A stretch of 64,000 bases of DNA from Zavarzinia marina. GTDB lineage: Bacteria > Pseudomonadota > Alphaproteobacteria > Zavarziniales > Zavarziniaceae. Both the position numbers and the translations under genes were made by a program. The notes under the pieces were generated by a model. That model searched no databases, was not told the origin of the DNA, and saw nothing but the letters and a program-made list of their open reading frames with translations. Positions 53,416 to 62,182 of the stretch are shown piece by piece. Every line of letters starts with the position of its first letter. Within the stretch, counting starts at the first letter, position 1. Where the stretch lies: positions 1,123,639 through 1,187,638 of the forward strand of contig NZ_JAKGSB010000001.1 of assembly GCF_021568905.1 (NCBI RefSeq), read 5' to 3'.

Positions 53416-53923
53416 CGAGAACCGGCCTTTTCGCCCGGTGCGCATCGCCGTCCTGACCATTTCCGACACCAGAACCCCGGCCGAGGACCGTTCGGGCGAC
53501 ACGCTGGTTCAGCGGCTGACCGAGGCGGGGCACGTGCTGGCGGCCCGCGACATCGTGACCGACGACCGCGCCCTGATCGAGGCGCGGCTGCGCGCCTTCG
53601 CCGCCGACCCGGCCGTCGAGGTGGTGATCACCACGGGCGGCACCGGCATCACGCGGCGCGACGTGACGCCGGAAGCCGTCCGCGCCGTCATCGACAAGGA
53701 GATCGAGGGCTTCGGGGAATTGTTCCGCTGGCTTTCCCACGCCAAGATCGGCACTTCCACCATCCAGTCCCGGGCGCTCGCCGGGATCGCCGGCACGACC
53801 CTGATCTTCGCCGTGCCCGGCTCCCCCTCCGCGTGCCGGGACGCCTGGGACGACATATTGAAGAGCCAGCTCGACAGCCGCTTCAGGCCCTGCAATTTCG
53901 TCGAGCTGATGGACAGGTTCTGA
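53405..53923 (+). CDS. moaB: Molybdenum cofactor biosynthesis protein MoaB (MogA/MoaB family)
   Basis: 172 residues. The family blocks are VRIAVLTISDTRTPAEDRSGD, VVITTGGTGITRRDVTPEA (the molybdopterin-binding loop) and FAVPGSPSACRDAW. MoaB-type proteins adenylylate or bind molybdopterin. No other moa/moe gene is nearby, so it is probably part of a dispersed pathway. The ATG lies inside the slt end, indicating coupling. Confidence 0.92.
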   Translation: MPVDENRPFRPVRIAVLTISDTRTPAEDRSGDTLVQRLTEAGHVLAARDIVTDDRALIEARLRAFAADPAVEVVITTGGTGITRRDVTPEAVRAVIDKEIEGFGELFRWLSHAKIGTSTIQSRALAGIAGTTLIFAVPGSPSACRDAWDDILKSQLDSRFRPCNFVELMDRF

Positions 53924-53979
53924 TCCGCGCGCTTCATGCTAGGCTTCCCGCCCCGCAGCGAAGAGGACGTTCACGGCGC

Positions 53980-54897
53980 ATGTGGTCGATACTGACGTCG
54001 ACGAAGAGCTTCGAGGATCGCTGGATCGCCCATGCCGGCCTCAACGAGCGCGGCCTGCACGTCTGGCGCATGCGGACCGCCGCCCGCCTCGCGAGGCTGC
54101 GGGCCGCGCAATGGCGGGTGCCGGCCGATCCCGATACGCGGCGCCTGGCCGAGGACGGCTTCGTCGTCGTGCCCGATTTCCTGGCGCCGGACGATTTCGC
54201 CGCCGTCGCCCGCGAAGCACGCGCCGCCGTCGCCCGGAGCGAGGCGGAAACCCCGATCGAGAGCAACGAGGTCCGGGGCTTCTGCCCGCGCAAGACGGCG
54301 TCCTGGGGTTTCGACCGTTTCGACGGCGGCACCCTGAACCGCTTCGTCAGGATCGCACGGCAGGACTCGCCCGCGCTCCATGCCTTCGCCCGCAACCGCC
54401 GCCTCTCCGCCCTGACCCGGGCCCATCTGGGGGCACGCATTCCGCCCTCGGCGGTCAGCCTCTATCTGACCGTCAACGGCGACGAGGCGCGGAACCCGGA
54501 CGACCAGCGCGTCCTGCACCGCGACACCTTCTTCAGCACCATCAAGTTCTGGTATTTCATCGACCCGGTCGGGCCGGACGACGGCCCCTTCGTCTTCGTG
54601 CCGCGCAGCCACCGGCTCACCCCCGAACGCCTGGCCTGGGAACAGATGCGGGCGCTGCGCGCCAGCGCCGCCAGCAAGCACGGCATCATCGGCACCGAAG
54701 GCGCCTTCCGCATCGATGAGACGGAACTGGCGTCGATGAAGCTGGGCGCGCCCCTGCCCGTCACCGTGCCCGGCAATGCCCTGGTGATGGCCGATACGCT
54801 GGGGTTCCATCGCCGGGGCGATTCCGTGCCCGGCACGAGGCGCCTGGCTCTTTACGGCAGTGTCCGGCCCTGGCCCTTCGGGCCCGTGGGGCGCTGA
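53980..54897 (+). CDS. Phytanoyl-CoA dioxygenase-like Fe(II)/2-oxoglutarate oxygenase
   Basis: 305 residues. The jelly-roll core begins EDGFVVVPDFLAPDDFAAVAREAR near 58-81. The metal site appears as HRDTFFSTIKFWYFID (His-X-Asp near 183-185) and a distal His in MADTLGFHRRG, with the Arg in TRRLALYG for 2-oxoglutarate. This is the PhyH pattern. Substrate unknown. It follows moaB by 56 nt in the same direction. Confidence 0.8.
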   Translation: MWSILTSTKSFEDRWIAHAGLNERGLHVWRMRTAARLARLRAAQWRVPADPDTRRLAEDGFVVVPDFLAPDDFAAVAREARAAVARSEAETPIESNEVRGFCPRKTASWGFDRFDGGTLNRFVRIARQDSPALHAFARNRRLSALTRAHLGARIPPSAVSLYLTVNGDEARNPDDQRVLHRDTFFSTIKFWYFIDPVGPDDGPFVFVPRSHRLTPERLAWEQMRALRASAASKHGIIGTEGAFRIDETELASMKLGAPLPVTVPGNALVMADTLGFHRRGDSVPGTRRLALYGSVRPWPFGPVGR

Positions 54898-54913
54898 CGC
54901 CGGCACGAATCAT

Positions 54914-54928
54914 GTTCTCTTTTTGTTC
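54914..54928 (+). promoter_or_regulatory. LexA-type SOS box (GTTC-N7-GTTC)
   Basis: GTTC at 54914-54917, seven nucleotides (TCTTTTT), then GTTC at 54925-54928: an exact match to the direct-repeat LexA box of alphaproteobacteria. It sits 21 nt before the radical SAM start and would cover a promoter whose -10 may be CATGAT (54937-54942). A chance match is possible because only eight bases are fixed, but the position is right. Confidence 0.6.
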
Positions 54929-54949
54929 CAACCATGCCATGATAGCTGC

Positions 54950-56131
54950 ATGGAGAAGACCCCGCGATCGCCGAAACCCGTAACGCCACGCCGCGTCTTC
55001 GTGCCCGGCGAAGCGACGGAGGCTGGCATCGGCCGAAAGGACGGCTCCTCGGTCGCCGATGCCGGGGCCAGGGCCGGGCGCGGCGTGCTCTCCAACACGG
55101 GCGGGCGCTTCGAGCGCAGCGCCCTCACCGCCCTGGACGACGGCTGGGGCAGCCTGGACGAGCCGGCCCCCCGGATCGCGACCACGGTCACCACCGACAA
55201 GGCGAAGACGGTGATCGCCCGGAACGACAGCCCGGATATTTCCTTCGACCGCTCCATCAACGCCTATCGCGGCTGCGAGCACGGCTGCACCTATTGCTAC
55301 GCCCGCCCGACCCACGCCTATATGGGCCTCTCCCCCGGCCTCGATTTCGAAACGAGGCTGTTCGCCAAGCCCGACGCCGCCGCCGTCCTCGAAAAGGAGC
55401 TGGGCGCCCGGGGCTATCGCTGCGCGCCGATCGCGCTTGGCACCAATACCGATCCCTATCAGCCGATCGAGAAGAAGCTGGCCATCACCCGCGCCATCCT
55501 CGAGGTGCTCGATCGCTGGAACCACCCGGTCACCATCGTCACGAAGTCCGCCCTGATCACCCGCGACGCTGATATCCTTGGGCGCATGGCGGCGCGCAAT
55601 CTGGCCAAGGTGGCGATCTCGGTCACCACCCTCGACCGCCGTCTCGCCCGGCGGATGGAGCCCCGCGCCGCGACCCCCGAAAGGCGGCTGGAAGCGATCC
55701 GCGTCATGGCCCAGGCGGGCATTCCGACCGGCATCATGACCGCCCCCATCATCCCCGGCCTGACCGATCACGAGACCGAGGCGATCCTGGAGGCCGGGGC
55801 CGCCGCCGGTGCCCGGATCGCCGCCTATGTCCTCCTCCGCCTGCCGATGGAGGTGCGCGACCTGTTCCAGGAATGGCTGGCCGCCGCCCTGCCGGAAAGG
55901 GCCCCCCGGGTGATGGCCCTGGTGCGCGACATTCGCGGCGGCAAGCTGAATTCGGCCGAATTCGGCCTGCGCCAGCGCGGCCAGGGCCCCTATGCCGATC
56001 TGATCGCCAAGCGTTTCCGCCTCGCCTGCGCCCGTCTCGGCCTCGATACGACGCGCAGCAACGCCCTCGACACCACGCGCTTTCGCCCGCCGCTGGCCTC
56101 GGGCGGGCAGATGGCGCTGTTCGGCGATTGA
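54950..56131 (+). CDS. PA0069/Rv2578c-family radical SAM protein
   Basis: 393 residues. The radical SAM cluster motif is CEHGCTYC, Cys109, Cys113 and Cys116. The N-terminal GRFERSALTALDDGW and the following SINAYRGC, ALGTNTDPYQPIEKKL, VTKSALITRD and TLDRRLARRMEPRAATPERRL blocks are characteristic of the PA0069 family, which is related to spore photoproduct lyase-like proteins but of unknown function. The upstream LexA-type box suggests a DNA-damage role. The start may be leaderless or very short-leadered. Confidence 0.9.
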   Translation: MEKTPRSPKPVTPRRVFVPGEATEAGIGRKDGSSVADAGARAGRGVLSNTGGRFERSALTALDDGWGSLDEPAPRIATTVTTDKAKTVIARNDSPDISFDRSINAYRGCEHGCTYCYARPTHAYMGLSPGLDFETRLFAKPDAAAVLEKELGARGYRCAPIALGTNTDPYQPIEKKLAITRAILEVLDRWNHPVTIVTKSALITRDADILGRMAARNLAKVAISVTTLDRRLARRMEPRAATPERRLEAIRVMAQAGIPTGIMTAPIIPGLTDHETEAILEAGAAAGARIAAYVLLRLPMEVRDLFQEWLAAALPERAPRVMALVRDIRGGKLNSAEFGLRQRGQGPYADLIAKRFRLACARLGLDTTRSNALDTTRFRPPLASGGQMALFGD

Positions 56132-56163
56132 CCGCGCGGCATGGCGGCGCCATAAGCGCCGCC

Positions 56164-57994
<1,831 letters not shown>

Positions 57995-58091
57995 CGCGGG
58001 GACAGCCTGTCGCTGCGTCATTTTGCGAGCTTCACGGCCGGCGGGCGCGCCCGTTCAATCACCCCGATCCTTCTTCGATCGGGAGCCCGCC

Positions 58092-58562
58092 ATGCACATC
58101 GAGCACGTGGTCCCGGAAACGGCGCTGGCGGCCCTGCTGCCCGGCGCCTCCTATGCCGACGCGTATCGGGCGGTATCGGAACTGCACAGTCTGGACGCGC
58201 CCTCGGCGGCGAAGCGCATCATGGGCCGGTCGCCGGCCTGGGTGCGCGCCCTGATGGCGATCCGCAACGCCATCGTCGTGCCGCTGGGCTTGCGCGCCGG
58301 GCATGACGGCACGGGGCCTCATGTCGGCATGTTCCCCGTCTTGAGCGAGAGCGCGAGCCGGGTCGTCCTCGGCCTCGACGACCGGCACCTCGATTTCCGG
58401 GTGGCGGTCGACGTCGTGCCGGCACCGGGCCTGCGCCGCCGCATCACGGTCACCACCCTGGTCCGCCCCCACAACCGCTGGGGCCGGATCTATCTCCGCC
58501 TGATCCTGCCCTTTCACAAGCTGATCGTCGCCGCCATGCTGGCGCAGGCGGATCGGCGCTGA
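58092..58562 (+). CDS. DUF2867-family protein
   Basis: 156 residues. Blocks YADAYRAVSELHS, WVRALMAIRNAIV, HVGMFPVLSESASRVVLGLDDRHLDFRVAVDV and WGRIYLRLILPFHKLIVAAML (in pieces) match the DUF2867 family, often annotated as SRPBCC-like or coenzyme-binding. The last segment is hydrophobic. Function unknown. It follows ccrM by 97 nt. Confidence 0.7.
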   Translation: MHIEHVVPETALAALLPGASYADAYRAVSELHSLDAPSAAKRIMGRSPAWVRALMAIRNAIVVPLGLRAGHDGTGPHVGMFPVLSESASRVVLGLDDRHLDFRVAVDVVPAPGLRRRITVTTLVRPHNRWGRIYLRLILPFHKLIVAAMLAQADRR

Positions 58563-58578
58563 ACGCCCGAAATACAAG

Positions 58579-58660
58579 CGTCGTCCCGGCGAAGGCCGGG
58601 ACCTTCCCCGGGACAGGGCACCTTCTCGTCGCGAGATCCCGGCCTTCGCCGGGATGACGG
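58579..58660. repeat. Inverted pair of a palindromic intergenic repeat
   Basis: CGTCCCGGCGAAGGCCGGGACC (58582-58603, shown in parts CGTCCCGGCG and AAGGCCGGGACC) and, in the opposite orientation, GATCCCGGCCTTCGCCGGGATGAC (58635-58658, in parts) are two copies of the same hairpin-forming unit, TCCCGGCGAAGGCCGGGA. A third lies at 62055-62079. This sort of repeat is common between genes of many alphaproteobacteria. Confidence 0.85.
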
Positions 58661-58668
58661 CTCTATAT

Positions 58669-59601
58669 TTAAAGCCCCAGCATGATGCGGAGGTTCTGGA
58701 CGGCGGCGCCGGAGGCGCCCTTGCCGAGATTGTCGAGGCGGGCGACCAGCAGGGCCTGACCCCTGTTCTCATTGCCGAAGACACGGAGTTCCAGCTTGTC
58801 GGTGTCGTTCAGGGCTTCCGGCTCGATCTTGCCGCCGAGCCCTTCCGTGGTTTCGACCGAGACCAGTTCGCTGCCCTCGTAGCGCCTGGCCAGCAGGGCT
58901 TCGAGATCCTTCGGCTTCTGTTCGCCCGACAGGAGATCGAGGTGCAGGGCCACGGTCACCAGCATGCCCTGGCGGAAATCGCCGACCGAGGGCACGAAGA
59001 CCGGGCGCCGGGTCAGGCCCGAATACATCTTGATCTCGGGAATGTGCTTGTGCTCGAGACCGAGGCCATAGAGTTCGAACCTGGGTGCCGTGCCGGCCTC
59101 GTAATTCTCGATCATGGCCCGCCCGCCGCCCGAATAGCCGGAGACGGCATGGACAGCGACCGGATAATCGGCCGGCAGCACGCCCGCCTCGATCAGCGGC
59201 TTCAGCAGCGCGATGGCGCCGGTCGGATAGCAGCCGGGGTTGGAGACATATTGCGCATTCGCGATCGCCTCGCGCTGGCCCCTGGCCATTTCGGCGAAAC
59301 CATAGGCCCAGCCCGGCGCCACCCGATGCGCGGTCGAGGCATCGAGGACGCGGGGCGCGGCGTCGCCCAGTTCGGCGGCGAGCGCGACGGATTCCCGCGC
59401 CGCATCGTCATGCAGGCAGAGCACGATGGCATCGACTTCCGCCATCAGATCCTTCTTGGCGGCGGGGTCCTTGCGCTTCTCGGGATCGATCGAACGGACC
59501 TCGATACCGGGGACGTCGCGCAGGCGATCACGGATGCCGAGGCCGGTGGTGCCCGCCTCGCCGTCGATGAAGACCGTCGCAATACCGCCTGATTTGGTCA
59601 C
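58669..59601 (-). CDS. argC: N-acetyl-gamma-glutamyl-phosphate reductase (type 2)
   Basis: 310 residues, the shorter type-2 form common in alphaproteobacteria. The cofactor motif is [17 protein letters not shown] near 11-27 and the active-site Cys is in [13 protein letters not shown] (Cys124). [15 protein letters not shown] and HKHIPEI are also conserved. It makes N-acetylglutamate semialdehyde in arginine synthesis. The initiation Met is at 59601; the gene is alone, with the palindromic repeats past its stop. Confidence 0.96.
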   Translation of the reverse strand: MTKSGGIATVFIDGEAGTTGLGIRDRLRDVPGIEVRSIDPEKRKDPAAKKDLMAEVDAIVLCLHDDAARESVALAAELGDAAPRVLDASTAHRVAPGWAYGFAEMARGQREAIANAQYVSNPGCYPTGAIALLKPLIEAGVLPADYPVAVHAVSGYSGGGRAMIENYEAGTAPRFELYGLGLEHKHIPEIKMYSGLTRRPVFVPSVGDFRQGMLVTVALHLDLLSGEQKPKDLEALLARRYEGSELVSVETTEGLGGKIEPEALNDTDKLELRVFGNENRGQALLVARLDNLGKGASGAAVQNLRIMLGL

Positions 59602-59645
59602 CGTTCCGCTCCATGCCGCTCGAATGAAAGCCGTGTCTTATAGCG

Positions 59646-60728
59646 TCAGACCACGCCCGCCGCACGCAACACTTTCATGAAGACGGTGGGCAGGCCGGCC
59701 TGGTCGAGATGGGCCGGGCGATGCCATTCGCCCGCTGCCGCGAAATCCGCGACGCGCGCCACCTCCACCGACAGGATCAGGTGGAAATGGGTGAAAGTAT
59801 GTTCGACCGCGACGTTGAGGCGCCGCCAGTCGCCCGCGAAGGGCGGCGGCGCCAAGGGAGCAGCCCCTTCCGCCCATTCGCCGCCCGGCACTTCCATCAT
59901 GCCGCCCAGAAGCCCCTTGGCCGGGCGCCGGCGCAGGAGGACGGCGCCGTCCCGCTCCCGGATCGCGACATGGACCGTGCCGTGGCGCGTCGGCCTTGCC
60001 GCCTTCGGTGCCTTCACCGGGTAGCGCGTGGCGTCGCCGGCGGCCGCCCCCTCGCAGAAACGCGCGACCGGGCAGCGGCTGCAGGCCGGCGTCTTCGGCT
60101 GGCAGATGCCGGCGCCGAGATCCATCAGGGCCTGCGCGAAATCCCCCGGCCGGTCCGCCGGGACCAGGGCCTGGGTCAGGCGGCGGATCGCGGGCTTGGC
60201 GCCGGGCAGCGGATCGGCCAGGCGGTGCACCCGCGTCATCACCCGCTCGACATTGCCGTCGACCGCCGCCACGGGCCGGCCGAAGGCGATCGCGGCGATG
60301 GCGCCGGCGGTATAGTCGCCGATGCCCGGCAGGCGGGCGAGACCTGCCGCCGTATCGGGAAAACGCCCGCCCATGACCGCAACTTCGCGGGCGCAGGCAT
60401 GGAGATTGCGGGCGCGGGCGTAGTAGCCGAGCCCGGCCCATTCCGCGAGCACCGATTCGAGGGGGGCGGCAGCCAGCGCCTTCACCGTCGGGAATTTCGC
60501 CAGAAAGCGGGGAAAGCGGTCGAGCACGGTCGCCACCGTGGTCTGCTGGAGCATGATCTCCGACAGCCAGACCCGATAGGGATCCGGCACCTCCCCCGGT
60601 TCGGCGCGCCACGGCAGGCGGCGCCGCGCCTCGTCGTACCAGGCGAGCAGGGCTTTCGCGAAGCCCGCCTTCGACCGGGAGACGGGCGGCGGCAGGTCAA
60701 GGGCGAATTCGGAATCGACGGCGGCCAT
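59646..60728 (-). CDS. mutY: A/G-specific adenine glycosylase
   Basis: 360 residues from ATG 60728. Catalytic Glu57 is in WLSEIMLQQTTV, the helix-hairpin-helix is LPGIGDYTAGAI near 133-144, and Asp157 is in AVDGNVERV. The 4Fe-4S cluster has C209-x6-C216-x2-C219-x5-C225. A C-terminal NUDIX-like domain reads the 8-oxoG partner (LLGGMMEVPGGEW). It removes adenine opposite 8-oxoG. An upstream ATG at 60752 would overlap the divergent dciA start. Confidence 0.95.
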   Translation of the reverse strand: MAAVDSEFALDLPPPVSRSKAGFAKALLAWYDEARRRLPWRAEPGEVPDPYRVWLSEIMLQQTTVATVLDRFPRFLAKFPTVKALAAAPLESVLAEWAGLGYYARARNLHACAREVAVMGGRFPDTAAGLARLPGIGDYTAGAIAAIAFGRPVAAVDGNVERVMTRVHRLADPLPGAKPAIRRLTQALVPADRPGDFAQALMDLGAGICQPKTPACSRCPVARFCEGAAAGDATRYPVKAPKAARPTRHGTVHVAIRERDGAVLLRRRPAKGLLGGMMEVPGGEWAEGAAPLAPPPFAGDWRRLNVAVEHTFTHFHLILSVEVARVADFAAAGEWHRPAHLDQAGLPTVFMKVLRAAGVV

Positions 60729-60750
60729 GGCGTGATTAGAGTGTGCCCCC

Positions 60751-61269
60751 ATGGCACGATCAACAAAGACCTTCGAGCCCTCGCCCGAACGGCGCTACCG
60801 GACCGAGCCGGCGGCGGCGCGCCTCGCCGTGCTGCTGAAGGCGGCCATCGGCAAGCGCGGCTTCGCGGCGGCGGAGATCGTCACCCATTGGCCCCTGATC
60901 GTCGGCGAGCGGCTGGCGGGCTTCACCCTGCCCGAACGCCTGAAGGCGGACCGGGGCGGCATGCTGGGCGGTATCCTGGAAGTGCGGGTCGACGGCCCCC
61001 TGGCCCTCGAGGTCCAGCATCTGGAGCCCCAGATCATCGACAAGGTGAATGCCTATTGCGGCTTTCGCGCCGTCAACCGGCTGAAACTGCTGCGCGGCCA
61101 TGTGCCGGCGCCCAAGGCGCCCCGCCGGCCCCTGCCCGACCTGCCCGCGGCGGAGAAGGCGGTGATCGACCGCGAGGTCGCCACAATCGAGGATCAGGAT
61201 CTGCGGCGGGCCCTGGCGGACCTCGCCCGGGCGATGCGGGCGCGGGCCGCCGCCGACGGCGAGCCCTGA
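60751..61269 (+). CDS. DUF721 (DciA-like) protein
   Basis: 172 residues. WPLIVGERLAGFTLPERLKADRGGMLGGILEVRVDGPLALEVQHLEPQIIDKVNAYCG, in blocks, is the DUF721 fold found in the helicase-loading factor DciA. The C-terminal helices are a family feature. Its place between mutY and dsbA-smc is the conserved alphaproteobacterial arrangement. The start ATG lies within CCATGG, which also gives an ATG on the mutY strand. DciA function here is inferred from the family. Confidence 0.83.
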   Translation: MARSTKTFEPSPERRYRTEPAAARLAVLLKAAIGKRGFAAAEIVTHWPLIVGERLAGFTLPERLKADRGGMLGGILEVRVDGPLALEVQHLEPQIIDKVNAYCGFRAVNRLKLLRGHVPAPKAPRRPLPDLPAAEKAVIDREVATIEDQDLRRALADLARAMRARAAADGEP

Positions 61270-61342
61270 GACGGGCGGGCGCCGAGTCGAAATCGAATCA
61301 TCCATCTTTACGACCCCCAACATCTTGTGGTGAGATTGCCCC

Positions 61343-62032
61343 ATGAATACGAGACGTATGATCTTGACCGGTATTGCTGGCGTTGCCGCCGTCGGCGGAC
61401 TCGCCTATTGGCAGCTCGGGGGAGATGGTGGCCAGCCCGCGAAAACCGCCGCGCCCGACGGCCAGACAGGGGCTAGCGGGACGTCTGCGCCGGCCCCGAA
61501 GGCGGACGAGATTCCGGGCACCTTCGCCCTGGGCGATCCCGATGCGCCGATCACGGTCTACGAGCTCGCCTCCATGACCTGCCCGCATTGCGCGCATTTC
61601 ACGCTGACCACCTTCCCTGAGGTGAAGACGCGCTTCATCGAGACCGGCAAGATCCGATTCGTCTTCCTGGATTTCCCGCTGGATCAGGTGGCGTTGCAGG
61701 CGTCGATGCTGGTGCGCTGCGCCGGCGCCGACAAGGCGGAGGCCCTGGTCGAGATGCTGTTCCGTACCCAGGGGAGTTGGGCCCGGTCGCCGCAGCCGGT
61801 CGCCGCCGTCAAACAGTCCCTGAAGCTGGCCGGCCTTGGCGATGCGCGGGCCGATGCCTGCCTCGCGGACGACGCCCTGAAGAATGCCGTGGCCCAGACC
61901 CGTTTCGATGCCGAGAAGCGCTGGTCGATCAGTTCGACACCCAGTTTCGTCATCGGCGACAAGGTTCAGTCCGGCGCCATGACGATCGAGGAATTCACCG
62001 ATTTCCTGAAGGCCAACGGCCTTCCGGATTGA
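61343..62032 (+). CDS. DsbA-family thioredoxin-fold protein, periplasmic
   Basis: 229 residues. An N-terminal uncleaved or cleavable membrane signal (MILTGIAGVAAVGGLAYWQL) is followed by a Pro/Ala/Gly-rich linker and the DsbA domain. The active site is TCPHC (Cys80, Cys83) in YELASMTCPHCAHF, with a cis-Pro loop in SISSTPSFVIGDKVQSG. The group includes BdbD/DSBA-like proteins that act in thiol-disulfide exchange outside the membrane. It lies between dciA and smc. Confidence 0.92.
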   Translation: MNTRRMILTGIAGVAAVGGLAYWQLGGDGGQPAKTAAPDGQTGASGTSAPAPKADEIPGTFALGDPDAPITVYELASMTCPHCAHFTLTTFPEVKTRFIETGKIRFVFLDFPLDQVALQASMLVRCAGADKAEALVEMLFRTQGSWARSPQPVAAVKQSLKLAGLGDARADACLADDALKNAVAQTRFDAEKRWSISSTPSFVIGDKVQSGAMTIEEFTDFLKANGLPD

Positions 62033-62054
62033 AGCCGGATTTATTCCGGAGAAA

Positions 62055-62079
62055 GGTCCCGGCCTTCGCCGGGACGACG
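62055..62079. repeat. Third copy of the palindromic intergenic repeat
   Basis: GGTCCCGGCCTTCGCCGGGACGACG is cited in two parts: GGTCCCGGCC and TTCGCCGGGACGACG. It matches the pair near 58580-58660 in the GATCCCGG orientation and lies between dsbA and smc. Confidence 0.85.
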
Positions 62080-62182
62080 AGCGTGGGGATAGCTTCAACG
62101 GGGCCATTGAGGCCCCGCGAAGCTTTAGCGAAGCGAGCCTAGCGCGCGGATGCGCGCGCCCGGCGACTGAGGGCAACGTAAA

